64,000 nt of DNA, from positions 1 through 64,000 of the forward strand of contig NZ_JAUZQD010000009.1 of assembly GCF_030709675.1 (NCBI RefSeq), in the 5' to 3' direction. The stretch comes from Symbioplanes lichenis. Its GTDB lineage: Bacteria; Actinomycetota; Actinomycetes; Mycobacteriales; Micromonosporaceae. The notes under the pieces were generated by a model. That model saw nothing but the letters and a program-made list of their open reading frames with translations. It was not told the DNA's origin and did not search any database. Below, piece by piece: positions 7,655 through 16,261 of the stretch; within the stretch, counting starts at the first letter, position 1; each line of letters opens with the position of its first letter. A program made the translations under genes and the position numbers.

Positions 7655-8266
7655 GTGTCCGATCCCTGGCTGAAGCTGCCCGCCGCCCGCGTCGACGAGG
7701 CCGCCCGTGACCTGCTCGGCCGGCGCCTGACCGCGCACGGCGTGACCGTCCGCCTGACCGAGGTCGAGGCCTACAGCGGCCTGGGCCAGGACCCGGCGAG
7801 CCACGCCCACCGGGGCATGACCAGCCGCAACGAGGTCATGTTCGGCCCGGCCGGCCACCTGTACGTCTACCAGATCTACGGCATGCACTTCTGCGCCAAC
7901 ATCGTCTGCGGCGAGGAAGGCGTGGCGGCGGCCGTCCTGCTCCGCGCCGGTGAGGTGGTCGACGGCCTTGATCTCGCCCGCGAGCGCCGCCACGCGCGCA
8001 AGGAGACCGATCTCGCCGCCGGGCCGGCCAAGCTGATGCAGGTGCTCGGCCTGGACCGCGCGGCCAACGGCACCTCGGTCGTCGACGGGACGGGACCGGC
8101 CACGCTCGCCCCGCCGGACGGCCCGGTCGGCCCGGTGGTCGCCGGCCCCCGCGTCGGGGTGACGGCCGCCCACGACGTGCCGTGGCGCTTCTGGCTCGAC
8201 GGCGACCCGACGGTCAGCGCGTACCGCCGTCATGTCCCCCGCCGCCGGCCCGCCGGTACGTCGTGA
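7655..8266 (+). CDS. DNA-3-methyladenine glycosylase (AAG/MPG family)
   Basis: Base-excision repair enzyme that removes alkylated purines. The 203-residue length and motifs match the MPG family: VRLTEVEAYSG near 35-45 carries the catalytic glutamate, followed by HRGMTSRNEVMFGPAGHLYV and YQIYGMHFCANIV, and later AAGPAKLMQVLG. The start is GTG 7655. Its 3' end overlaps the convergent reductase-like gene by 53 bp, so the last 17 or so residues are read from DNA also coding on the other strand. Confidence 0.95.
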   Translation: MSDPWLKLPAARVDEAARDLLGRRLTAHGVTVRLTEVEAYSGLGQDPASHAHRGMTSRNEVMFGPAGHLYVYQIYGMHFCANIVCGEEGVAAAVLLRAGEVVDGLDLARERRHARKETDLAAGPAKLMQVLGLDRAANGTSVVDGTGPATLAPPDGPVGPVVAGPRVGVTAAHDVPWRFWLDGDPTVSAYRRHVPRRRPAGTS

Positions 8267-8813
8267 CGTCCGCGCCGCTGGGGAAGCGCCGGCTGTCCGT
8301 GACGGTGAACGCCGCCGGGTCGAAGCCGCCGTCGACCAGCGGCAGACCGGCGCCCGCCAGCACCGGGTAGCGCTTCACGACCAGCTCGTCGATCTCCGGC
8401 AGCAGGGCCGCGGCGAGCTTGCCACCGCCGCAGAGCCACAGGTCCAGGCCGTCGGCCGCCTTCAGCTCCCGCACATACGCGACCGGGTCGCCCTGGGCCC
8501 ACTCGACGGGCCCGTCCGCGCCGGGCGTCCGGGAGAACACGATCTGCCGCAGGTGGGAGTACGGGCTGGTGACGCCCTCGTCCAAGCCCACCTGGTACGT
8601 CGCGCGGCCCATCAGCACCGTGTCGAAGCGCAGGTTCGGCGTGCCCTCGAGGCCGAGCGCCGCCCGGAAGGCGGCCGGGATCGTCTCCGGCTGGACCGCG
8701 TTCATCGCCGTCATCAGGTCGGCGTCCATCGGGAAGAACGCGGACTCCCCGCCCGGCCCGGCGATCCGGCCGTCGATGGTCGTGGCGACGTAGTACACGA
8801 GGCGTCGGCTCAT
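8214..8813 (-). CDS. Dihydrofolate reductase-like (RibD C-terminal) protein
   Basis: 199 residues of the DHFR/RibD-C fold: N-terminal YYVATTIDGRIAG with the substrate-loop pattern, GRATYQVG in the NADP-binding helix, and DLWLCGGGKLAAALL with the glycine-rich NADPH loop. Such stand-alone reductases are widespread in actinobacteria; the substrate is unknown, and they are not the folate enzyme itself. ATG start. It overlaps the end of the glycosylase gene, and is divergent from a second DHFR/RibD-like gene 82 bp away. Confidence 0.9.
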   Translation of the reverse strand: MSRRLVYYVATTIDGRIAGPGGESAFFPMDADLMTAMNAVQPETIPAAFRAALGLEGTPNLRFDTVLMGRATYQVGLDEGVTSPYSHLRQIVFSRTPGADGPVEWAQGDPVAYVRELKAADGLDLWLCGGGKLAAALLPEIDELVVKRYPVLAGAGLPLVDGGFDPAAFTVTDSRRFPSGADVTTYRRAGGGGHDGGTR

Positions 8814-8823
8814 CGCCGGATGA

Positions 8824-8836
8824 TCCCACGGTGGGA
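8824..8836. promoter_or_regulatory. Palindrome between divergent reductase genes
   Basis: A perfect 6-1-6 palindrome (TCCCAC-G-GTGGGA) sits 10 bp upstream of one reductase start and about 60 bp upstream of the other. It is a plausible operator, though no regulator gene is adjacent. Confidence 0.35.
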
Positions 8837-8895
8837 GAACCGGGTGATGTCACGGCCGGGGGGAAGTGTCGTAGGGCGGTGATAGACCGTGCGGC

Positions 8896-9678
8896 ATGGG
8901 AGAGCGGCCGCGGGTGGTGGTGTCGGTGACGGCGTCGGTGGACGGGCGGCTCGCGCTGCGGCGGGAGTCGTTGCTGCTGCACGCGGCGGCGGCGCGGGAG
9001 TGGGAGGCGCTGATGCCCGCGAGCGCGGACCGGGTGCAGGCGGCGCGGACGGCGTACCTGGAAAGGGTGTGGGGTCCGCAGGCCGTGCTGGAGGGCAGCG
9101 GGTCCTTCGTGCCGGACCACGCGGGGCCGGTGGACGGGCTGCCGCCGGACGACGGGCAGCCCGGGGACTTCCTGGCCGACGCGGTCGTGCACCGGCCCGG
9201 GCGGCGCAAGTGGTTCACGGTCGTGGACTCGCGGGGGCGGGTGCGGTGGCGCTACAAACAGCACGGCGACCAGGATCTGCTCGTGCTCGTGGCGGAGGAG
9301 ACGCCCCGGGAGTATCTGGCGTACCTGCGGCGAGAGGGGATCTGTCACTTGGTCGCGGGGCGCGAGCGGGTCGATCCGGGGCTCGCGCTGCGGCGGATGC
9401 GCGCCGAGCTGGGCGTCACGTGCGTCGTGGCGAGCGGGGGCGGCAGGCTGCAGGGGGCGTTGCTGCGGGCCGGGCTCGTGGACGAGGTGCACCTGGTCGT
9501 GGTGCCGGCGGTGATCGGCGGGAGCGGGACGCCGGCGCTCTTCGACGGGGTGCCGCTGAGCGCGAATGAGCGAGCCACGCCGCTGCGGCTCGTGGCGTCG
9601 CAGGCGGAGCCCGACGGGGTGCTGTGGCTGCGCTACGAAATCGCCGAAAGCGCCACCGCGGGGCGGCCCGGCCGTTAA
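8896..9678 (+). CDS. RibD C-terminal/DHFR-like reductase (260 aa)
   Basis: NADPH-dependent pyrimidine reductase-like protein. VVVSVTASVDGRLAL at 8-22 is the family's N-terminal strand and active-site loop; CVVASGGGRLQGALLRAGLVDEVHLVVVPAVIGG (about 174-208) is the cofactor-binding part. Residues 60-130 hold an insert with Gly/Pro/Asp-rich loops absent from the shorter neighbour. Riboflavin-pathway RibD has a deaminase domain, which is missing here, and no other rib gene is nearby, so the substrate is unknown. Confidence 0.87.
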   Translation: MGERPRVVVSVTASVDGRLALRRESLLLHAAAAREWEALMPASADRVQAARTAYLERVWGPQAVLEGSGSFVPDHAGPVDGLPPDDGQPGDFLADAVVHRPGRRKWFTVVDSRGRVRWRYKQHGDQDLLVLVAEETPREYLAYLRREGICHLVAGRERVDPGLALRRMRAELGVTCVVASGGGRLQGALLRAGLVDEVHLVVVPAVIGGSGTPALFDGVPLSANERATPLRLVASQAEPDGVLWLRYEIAESATAGRPGR

Positions 9679-9691
9679 CGTCCGTGCCGTG

Positions 9692-10174
9692 ATGTCTCGA
9701 CGGGTGCTGGTGCTGCTGGACGTGCTGTGCCTGACCGGCGTGCTGTGGTGCGGCGTGCTCATCGGCGGGCTGCTGGGCGGGGCGGCCACGCTGCCGACCA
9801 CGCCCGTGGTGCTGGTGGCCGTGGCGCTGGTGCTGCCCGGCTTCGTCGCGGGCATCCTCACCAACCGGCGGGCGCTGCGCGGGCGGCGGCCGCAGAGCTG
9901 GTTCATACCCGCCGTGTGGGCGCCGCCGGTGGAGCTGCCGCGCTGGGGGCTGCTGACCGCCGGGGCCGTGCTGGCCGCCTTCTGGGTGGCAGGGCTGTCG
10001 GCCTTCGCCGGGATGAGCACCGACTCCCGGCCGGGCGAGCCCGCGGCCCGCGAGGTGCGCGCCGAGCAGCGCTTCGCCCTCGGCGTGCTCGGCGGCGTCG
10101 GGGTGGGCGGCACCGCGCTGGCCGCCTCGACCGTGCTGCGCGAGCGCCGGACCGGGCAGCGCCGCACCGCCTGA
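9692..10174 (+). CDS. Small membrane protein (160 aa)
   Basis: Unrecognised integral membrane protein with four likely helices: about 5-25, 36-57, 88-110 and 128-148. The loop after helix 2 is basic (RRALRGRR), placing it inside. No catalytic motif is visible. ATG 9692 was taken as start, with a GTG one codon earlier also possible. It follows the reductase gene by 13 bp and may be co-transcribed. Confidence 0.75.
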   Translation: MSRRVLVLLDVLCLTGVLWCGVLIGGLLGGAATLPTTPVVLVAVALVLPGFVAGILTNRRALRGRRPQSWFIPAVWAPPVELPRWGLLTAGAVLAAFWVAGLSAFAGMSTDSRPGEPAAREVRAEQRFALGVLGGVGVGGTALAASTVLRERRTGQRRTA

Positions 10175-10217
10175 TCTTGTTATTGTCTCGCCCTCTCAAC
10201 TCCCAAGGGCGTGACTC

Positions 10218-11738
10218 GTGCGGCGGAAGCCTCTTGTCCTTCTGGGCGCTGCGGCGCTCGTTCCTCTGCTCCTCCTGGGGACCACCGCGTCGGCCTCCGC
10301 CGCGAGCGGCACCCTGACGGTGACCACCTATGACCGGACCGGCGCCAAGGTCGGCACTCCGCTGAAGCTGATCAACCTCGCCACCAACGGCACCTGGACG
10401 GCGACGGCCGGCAAGGCGAAGTCGCTGCCCAAGGGCACCTATGCCGTGCTGGCCGCCATCCACACCAGGAAGACCGCGTCCGACACCGTCGGCGCGCTGG
10501 TGGTCAAGGTCGCGGGCAAGAAGGCCGCGACGATCGACGCGCGCAAGGGCAAGGTGCTCAAGGACAGCCTGGACAAGAAGCCGGTCGGCGGCTACTCCGA
10601 GGTGCAGGCGGTCGTCTGCCTCGGCGCCTGGTCCGAGAGCGTCGAGGTGCGCAACAATCCCGGCCAGGTCTTCGTGATCCCGAACGCGTCGAAGAAGCTG
10701 GAATCGCACCTCGCCACGGTGTGGAGCGACGACCGCGAGCAGTGGGTGGTCGCGCGCTCGCAGAAGACCATCCCCGCCACGCTGACGCGTACGGTCAAGC
10801 GGTCCTCGCTGGCCACGCTGACCTCCTATGTCCGCGCCGGTGTCGCGGGCGCGTCCAACGTCAACCTCATGCTGCAGGGCTCGGGCATGAGCTGCCGGAG
10901 CAGCCTGCTGACCGGGCTCCCGTCGGCCGGCGTCCCGGCCATGGTCAAGACCCACGTGTCCGCGGGCAAGTGGCAGATCGAGGCCGACACGTCCGCCCCC
11001 AACGGCGACACCATCGGCTTCCAGTACGCGGAACGCACGCTCGCCGCGGGCAAGAGCTACTCGCAGACGTTCCTCCGCTCGGCGTGGGGACCGGCGACCC
11101 GGCCGCAGATCGCGCCGAAGACGATCCACTTCGACACGTCGCAGATGTTCGTCGACCCCGGCTTCGGGTGGACCGGCCGTTACGGGTCGGAGGGCGGCTC
11201 GAAGTCGACGGCGTCACTGTCCCGCGGCGGCACGCTGATCAAGAAGCAGAACCGCACCGACATGTACTCGTACGACAACGCGATCTTCTCCGCCCCCGCG
11301 AAGAAGAAGGGCTGGTACCTGCTCCGGGTCGACGCGCAGCGCGCCCGGCCCGGGCTCACCTACCCCAAGAACCTGCTGTCCGCCCGCTCCAGCGTGTGGT
11401 TCAGCTTCTACGCCAACCCCACCGGCGAGCGTACGGCCGCCGTGGCCGTCCCGCGCTTCTCGGTGACCGGGCTCGACGGCTCCAACCGGGCCAAGGCGCG
11501 CACGACGACCACCGTGGACATCAAAGCCCAGGGCACCGCCGCGACGACGATGAGCGTCAAGGCGTCGTACGACGGGGGCAAGAGCTGGAAGGCCGTACCG
11601 GTGAAGAAGTCCGGCGGTCTCTGGAAGGCCACCGTCAAGAACCAGGGAGCCGGTTTCGTGGCGCTGCGCGCGCAGGCGAAGACGGCCAAGAACTACAAGA
11701 CCGAGGTCACGGTGTATCGGGCGTACGCCGTGCGCTGA
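10218..11738 (+). CDS. Secreted protein of unknown function (506 aa)
   Basis: A classical signal peptide (about 1-30: basic RRK, leucine-rich core, then ASASAAS) precedes a beta-rich protein. Residues 30-105 resemble a carboxypeptidase-regulatory/Ig-like module; the middle (about 120-380) is unrecognised, with two cysteines (C130 and C226 approximately); the C-terminal 90 residues look like an Ig/Asp-box-type module with SYDGGKSWKAVPV. It is lysine-rich for such a GC-rich genome. Likely exported and surface-associated; no enzymatic motif seen. GTG start. Confidence 0.82.
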   Translation: MRRKPLVLLGAAALVPLLLLGTTASASAASGTLTVTTYDRTGAKVGTPLKLINLATNGTWTATAGKAKSLPKGTYAVLAAIHTRKTASDTVGALVVKVAGKKAATIDARKGKVLKDSLDKKPVGGYSEVQAVVCLGAWSESVEVRNNPGQVFVIPNASKKLESHLATVWSDDREQWVVARSQKTIPATLTRTVKRSSLATLTSYVRAGVAGASNVNLMLQGSGMSCRSSLLTGLPSAGVPAMVKTHVSAGKWQIEADTSAPNGDTIGFQYAERTLAAGKSYSQTFLRSAWGPATRPQIAPKTIHFDTSQMFVDPGFGWTGRYGSEGGSKSTASLSRGGTLIKKQNRTDMYSYDNAIFSAPAKKKGWYLLRVDAQRARPGLTYPKNLLSARSSVWFSFYANPTGERTAAVAVPRFSVTGLDGSNRAKARTTTTVDIKAQGTAATTMSVKASYDGGKSWKAVPVKKSGGLWKATVKNQGAGFVALRAQAKTAKNYKTEVTVYRAYAVR

Positions 11739-11788
11739 CGCCGGCACCCGGATAACGGCTGCCGTCTATGTCCGATATGGTCGTGGTC

Positions 11789-11827
11789 CCCGGGGTGGGG
11801 GCCGGGTCCCGCGGTCCTCACCCCGGG
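11789..11827. terminator. Bidirectional hairpin between convergent genes
   Basis: Inverted repeat CCCGGGGTG (11789-11797) and CACCCCGGG (11819-11827), 9 bp, lies between the convergent secreted-protein gene and the CBS gene. There is no T-tract, but the position suits a shared terminator. Confidence 0.5.
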
Positions 11828-11834
11828 CCGCCGC

Positions 11835-12248
11835 TCAGGTGGTGATGGCGTCGATCAGGTCGCCGACCGGGCGGTCCGGCAGCGCGCGGGCCACGTCGGC
11901 GAGGGCGACGATGCCGACCAGGTCGTGGCCGTCGATGACCGGCAGGCGGCGGACCTTGTGCTGGGCCATCGTGCGCAGGATGTCGGCCGCGTCGTCATCG
12001 GCGCCGATCGTGACGGGCTTGCCCTGGGCCAGCTCGCCGGCCTTGATCCCGGCCGGGTCGTGCCCCTTCGCCAGGGCCTTCACCACGATGTCGCGGTCGG
12101 TCAGCATGCCCCTGAGCCGGTTGTCGGTGCCGCAGATGGGCAGCGAGCCGACGTCGAGCTCGGCCATCTTGCGGGCGGCGTCGGCGAGCGTCTCGGCCTC
12201 GCCGACACACGTCGCGTCGGGCGTCATGATCTCTCGGGCGGTGGTCAT
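11835..12248 (-). CDS. CBS-domain pair protein
   Basis: 137 residues forming two CBS motifs (about 8-60 and 75-130). The first includes VGSLPICGTDNRLRGMLTDRD, the second KVRRLPVIDGHDLVGIVALAD. Such Bateman modules bind adenosine nucleotides and often sense energy state. ATG 12248 is preferred because GGGAGGT sits just upstream; an in-frame GTG further up would place that ribosome site inside the gene. It is the last gene of an operon with the NAD(P)HX dehydratase (45-bp gap) and the histidine phosphatase. Confidence 0.9.
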   Translation of the reverse strand: MTTAREIMTPDATCVGEAETLADAARKMAELDVGSLPICGTDNRLRGMLTDRDIVVKALAKGHDPAGIKAGELAQGKPVTIGADDDAADILRTMAQHKVRRLPVIDGHDLVGIVALADVARALPDRPVGDLIDAITT

Positions 12249-12293
12249 CGGTGACCTCCCCTTCACTGGGCGTGAACGGAAGGCGTACCCGGT

Positions 12294-13160
12294 TTACACA
12301 GTGGCAATCGTGAATGCCACTTCATCCACCAACTCGCGGGCCAGGAAGCCGATGCGCCCGTAGCGCGGGGCCAGGCGCTGCCCGGCGACCGCGTGGGCGT
12401 ACGCCGCCCAGCACGCGGCCTGGGCCGGCTCGGCCTTACGGGCCAGCAGACCCGCGACGATCCCCGCCCGGACGTCGCCGCTGCCCGAGGTGCCCAGCCC
12501 GGCGTCGCCGCTCTCCTCGCGCCACGCCTGGCCGTCGGGGCCGGCGATGTGGCCGTACAGGGAAACGGTGGCGCCGTAGGCGGACGCCAGCTCGGCGGCG
12601 ACCGCGGCCAGGTCGTCGCCCGGCTCCCGGCCCAGCAGGATCTCGGCCTCGGTGACGTTCGGGGTCAGCACGACCTTGAGGTCCCGCCCCGCGAGCAGCT
12701 TGGGCTCCTTGCTGAGGGCACCCAGCGCATAGGCGTCGAGCACCACCGACGACGAGCCGGCCGCGTCGAGCAGCTGGTGCATCAGCCGCAGGGTCTCGTC
12801 GACGTCGTCGAGGCCAGGGCCGATGGCGAGCACGTCGGCCTTGACCGCCAGCTCGAGCAGGTGCTCCGGCGCGTCACCGGAGACGGACCCGCGCCCGGTC
12901 TCGGGCAACCCGACGACCTTGGCCTCGGGCACGGTGATGCTCAGGGCGGCGGCGGTCGACTCGACCACGGCCAGCTGGAGGCGTCCCGCCCCGGCGCGCA
13001 TCGCGGACTCGCCGGCCAGCAGCACCGCGCCCGGGGTGAACCGGGAGCCGCCGACGACCAGGACGGTCCCCCGGCTGGTCTTGTCGCCCGCCGGGTCGGG
13101 CAGCGGCCACCGGCGCAGCACGGCCGGGGTGATGACCTGTTCCTCACGCCGGTTCGGCAT
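12294..13160 (-). CDS. nnrD: ADP-dependent NAD(P)H-hydrate dehydratase
   Basis: Repairs hydrated NAD(P)H (NADHX/NADPHX). The 288-residue product has the ribokinase-like YjeF C-terminal fold: GTVLVVGGSRFTPGA near 30, VLAIGPGLDD mid-protein, TPNVTEAEILLG, and GTSGSGDVRAGIVAG near the end with the GxGD catalytic motif. The epimerase half (NnrE) is absent, so it is the single-domain form. ATG 13160 follows an AGGAGG site. The histidine phosphatase gene upstream overlaps it by 17 bp, so they form one operon. Confidence 0.9.
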   Translation of the reverse strand: MPNRREEQVITPAVLRRWPLPDPAGDKTSRGTVLVVGGSRFTPGAVLLAGESAMRAGAGRLQLAVVESTAAALSITVPEAKVVGLPETGRGSVSGDAPEHLLELAVKADVLAIGPGLDDVDETLRLMHQLLDAAGSSSVVLDAYALGALSKEPKLLAGRDLKVVLTPNVTEAEILLGREPGDDLAAVAAELASAYGATVSLYGHIAGPDGQAWREESGDAGLGTSGSGDVRAGIVAGLLARKAEPAQAACWAAYAHAVAGQRLAPRYGRIGFLARELVDEVAFTIATV

Positions 13161-13860
13161 CGACGTCCTCCTGCCTGGTGTGCGGGGCGCCCTCGTCCTT
13201 GATGTGCGCCACGTCGTTGAACAGGACCGGCCCGAGCTCATCGCCGCGCCGCTCCCACGTGCTGATCGAGCAGTTGGCGATCGTGGTGGCGTGCGCGACC
13301 GTCATGAGCTCCTCCTCGCTGAGGTGCTCGGCGAGATAGCGCACCAGCAGCACGATCGCCTCGTGACCGAAGAGCACGATCCGGCCGCCGGGGTGGTCCT
13401 CGCGCAGCTCCCGCAGCAGGGCGCGCAGCCGCAGCAGCACGTCGGCCCACGACTCGCCGCCGGGCGGACGGTAGTAGAACTTGCCGAGCCGGGCCCGCCG
13501 GGCGTACTCGTCCGGCAGCCGGGACTGCACGCCCCGGCCGGTCATCAGGTCGAGAATGCCCAGCTCGCGGTCGCGCAGCCGCTCGTCGACGACCATCGGG
13601 ACGCCGCTGCCCGCGAGGGCGAGCTCCGCGGTCTGCCGGGTCCGCAGATAGGGGGACACCACGGCGAGATCCGGCCGGTTGTCCGCGAGCCACGCGGCGA
13701 CGGCCCGCGCCTGTTCCCGCCCCGCGTCCGACAACGGGACGTCCGCGTCACGCTCCGGGATGTCGATGATCTCCAGGCCGCTCGTCTCGGCGTCCTGCGC
13801 GATCACATTGCCCGTGCTCTGCCCGTGCCGGACGACAGCCAGCCACCGCAACTCCTCCAT
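13144..13860 (-). CDS. Histidine phosphatase family protein
   Basis: Phosphoglycerate mutase-like (histidine phosphatase) fold, about 238 residues. The RHG triad appears as VVRHGQSTGN close to the N-terminus, with the second catalytic histidine in VLFGHEAIV (about 180). The substrate is not clear; the family includes PGM, sugar phosphatases and protein phosphatases. ATG 13860 or TTG two codons earlier are the start options. First gene of the minus-strand operon with nnrD and the CBS protein. Confidence 0.88.
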   Translation of the reverse strand: MEELRWLAVVRHGQSTGNVIAQDAETSGLEIIDIPERDADVPLSDAGREQARAVAAWLADNRPDLAVVSPYLRTRQTAELALAGSGVPMVVDERLRDRELGILDLMTGRGVQSRLPDEYARRARLGKFYYRPPGGESWADVLLRLRALLRELREDHPGGRIVLFGHEAIVLLVRYLAEHLSEEELMTVAHATTIANCSISTWERRGDELGPVLFNDVAHIKDEGAPHTRQEDVDAEPA

Positions 13861-14006
13861 GACCAACGCCTTTACCCTGTTGATCGGCCGCTACGCCAGC
13901 CCCGGCGCCGGGAGAAGTCGATCATTCCTGTTTCGGTGGCGGTCGTTCTTGACTGGCGAACGCCGGGCTCTGGACCGGTCCCGCGGCCGGACGGCAGGCT
14001 CACGGC

Positions 14007-15311
14007 ATGGCCCTCACCCGACGCGCCCTGCTGGGCGGTTCCGCCGCTGCTGCGGCCCTCGGGCTGACCGGGTGCGCCGGCTTCACCCCCGGACGCGACG
14101 CGGGCGGCTCCGTGGACTTCTGGAATCTCTTCGGCGGTGGCGACGGCCTGCGCATGACGCAGATGCTCGACGCCTACCGCGCCTCGCACCCCGGGACCGA
14201 TCTGAGCGCCGTGACGCTCGCCTGGGGCAACCCCTATTACACGAAGCTGTCCCTCGCCACGCTCGGCCAGAAGCCGCCGGACGTCGCGGTCGCCCACTTG
14301 ACCCGGGCGAAAACGATGATCACGGCCGGGCTGCTCGAGGAGCTGCACCCGGAGGACCTGGCCCGGCACGGCATGACGCCGGACATGTTCTCCCAGCGGC
14401 CGTGGGAGGCCGGGCTGGTCGACGGTAGGGCCTACGCCATCCCGATCGACACGCACCCGTTCGTCATGTTCTACAACACCGAGATCTGCCAGAAGGCCGG
14501 CCTGCTGGCCGCCGACGGGACCCTCGCGCCGCTGGACACCCAGGAGAAGTTCATCGACGCCCTGACCAAGGTCAAGGCCGTGACCAAGGGGTACGGCGGG
14601 GTCGTCGCGATCGACGGCGACGTCGCCAGCCCGTGGCGCATCTTCCAGTCCCTGTACGCGCAACTGGGCGGCCAGGTGCTCGCCGACGAGGGCACCAAGG
14701 TGGTCATCGACGACGACGCGGCGGCCCAGGTGTTCACGTTCATGCAGAAGCTCACCAGCGGCGGGCTGATGCCGGGCAGCGTGGACTACCAGGGCGCGAT
14801 CGCGATGTTCGCCAGCGGCCAGGCGGGGTTCTACTTCCAGGGCGAGTGGGAGATCTCGACGTTCCAGACGGCGAAGACGCCCTTCTCGATGACGCTGTTC
14901 CCCAATGTGTTCGGCGGGGGGACGTACGCGGTGCAGGCCGACTCGCACACGCTGGTCATCCCCAAGCAGCCCAACCGGGACCAGGCCGGGCTGGACCGCT
15001 CGCTCGACTTCATCAAGACGCTGCTGGACCAGAGCAAGACCTGGGCCGAGGGCGGGCACGTGCCCGCGTGGAAGCCGTTCCTCGACAGCGCCGAGTACAA
15101 GGCGCTGACGCCGCAGTCCAACTACGCGGCCGCCGTCGACGGCGCCACCTACGACCCGGAGGGCTGGTACTCCGGCTCCGGCTCCAACTTCGAGATCGTC
15201 TGCAGCGCGGCCATCGGCAACGTCCTCGCCGGGCGGGAGTCCCCCGCCGCCGCGATCGCGCAGATGCGCGACAACCTCGACCGGCTCGCCAAGACCGCCT
15301 CGCCCGTCTGA
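14007..15311 (+). CDS. Sugar ABC transporter substrate-binding lipoprotein
   Basis: 434-residue extracellular solute-binding protein (family 1). The N-terminus carries TRRALLGG and a lipobox LTGC, indicating a Tat-exported lipoprotein anchored outside the membrane. The mature part has the usual two-lobe pattern, including FASGQAGFYFQGEWE, typical of sugar binders. It starts an operon with two permeases and a GH51 arabinofuranosidase, so the ligand is probably an arabinose-containing oligosaccharide or arabinose (inference from context). Gap to the next gene is 15 bp with an AAGGAGGT ribosome site. Confidence 0.93.
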   Translation: MALTRRALLGGSAAAAALGLTGCAGFTPGRDAGGSVDFWNLFGGGDGLRMTQMLDAYRASHPGTDLSAVTLAWGNPYYTKLSLATLGQKPPDVAVAHLTRAKTMITAGLLEELHPEDLARHGMTPDMFSQRPWEAGLVDGRAYAIPIDTHPFVMFYNTEICQKAGLLAADGTLAPLDTQEKFIDALTKVKAVTKGYGGVVAIDGDVASPWRIFQSLYAQLGGQVLADEGTKVVIDDDAAAQVFTFMQKLTSGGLMPGSVDYQGAIAMFASGQAGFYFQGEWEISTFQTAKTPFSMTLFPNVFGGGTYAVQADSHTLVIPKQPNRDQAGLDRSLDFIKTLLDQSKTWAEGGHVPAWKPFLDSAEYKALTPQSNYAAAVDGATYDPEGWYSGSGSNFEIVCSAAIGNVLAGRESPAAAIAQMRDNLDRLAKTASPV

Positions 15312-15326
15312 GAAGGAGGTGCACCC

Positions 15327-16259
15327 ATGACCACCACCGAGACAGCCGTCCGTACGCCGTCCGCCGAGGAGCCTGTCGCCGAGAAGAAGCGCGGGTACGG
15401 TCTGCCCGCCGCGGGCTTCCTGGCGCCGTTCCTGCTGGTGTACCTGCTGTTCATCATCGGGCCCGGCCTCTACGGGCTGCTGATGAGCTTCTTCGACACC
15501 AGCCTCGTCAAGCCGGGCCTGTCCAGCTTCGCCGGGCTGGGCAACTACACCGAGGCGCTGCAGAGCGGCGACTTCTGGTCGTCGCTGTGGCACACGCTGT
15601 GGTTCACGATCCTGACGACGCCGCCGCTCATCGTGCTGGCGCTGGCGCTCGCACTGCTGGCCGACCGGGTCAAGCACGGGCGCTGGTTCTTCCGGCTCGC
15701 GTTCTTCGCCCCGTACATCCTGCCGTCGGCCGTTGTGGCCTTGATCTGGATGTTCCTCTACACGCCGGGGCTGGGCCTGATCGAGGTCAGCCTGGGCAAG
15801 ATCGGGATCACCGCGCCGAACTGGCTGGGCGACCCCTCGTGGGCCATGCCGTCGCTGGCCATCACCACACTGTGGTGGACGCTCGGCTTCAACTTCGTGC
15901 TCTATCTCGCCGGCCTGCAGGAGATCCCGCGCGACCTCTACGAGGCGTCGGCGATCGACGGGGCCTCGCCGTGGCAGCAGATCAGGTCGATCACGCTGCC
16001 GCTGCTCGGGCGCACCACCACGCTCGTCTGCGTGCTGCAGGTCATCGCGTCGCTCAAAGTCTTCGACCAGATGTACATCATGACCTCCGGCGGGCCCGAC
16101 TTCGCGACCCGCTCGATCCTGCAGTACGTCTACGACTCGGGCTTCACGAACTTCCGCATCGGCTACGCGTCCGCCGTCTCGATGCTCTTCTTCCTCGTCG
16201 TCCTGGCCGTCTCCGCGGTCTGGTTCACCATCGTCCGCCGCCAGGAAAAGGGGGTGTGA
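15327..16259 (+). CDS. Sugar ABC transporter permease (MalF-type)
   Basis: 310-residue inner-membrane permease with six likely helices. The EAA loop that docks the ATPase reads EASAIDGASPWQQIRSITLPLL in two overlapping parts near 210-232. The N-terminal tail is about 30 residues and hydrophilic. Strong AAGGAGGT Shine-Dalgarno. It pairs with the following permease, 2 bp downstream. Confidence 0.93.
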   Translation: MTTTETAVRTPSAEEPVAEKKRGYGLPAAGFLAPFLLVYLLFIIGPGLYGLLMSFFDTSLVKPGLSSFAGLGNYTEALQSGDFWSSLWHTLWFTILTTPPLIVLALALALLADRVKHGRWFFRLAFFAPYILPSAVVALIWMFLYTPGLGLIEVSLGKIGITAPNWLGDPSWAMPSLAITTLWWTLGFNFVLYLAGLQEIPRDLYEASAIDGASPWQQIRSITLPLLGRTTTLVCVLQVIASLKVFDQMYIMTSGGPDFATRSILQYVYDSGFTNFRIGYASAVSMLFFLVVLAVSAVWFTIVRRQEKGV

Positions 16260-16261
16260 CC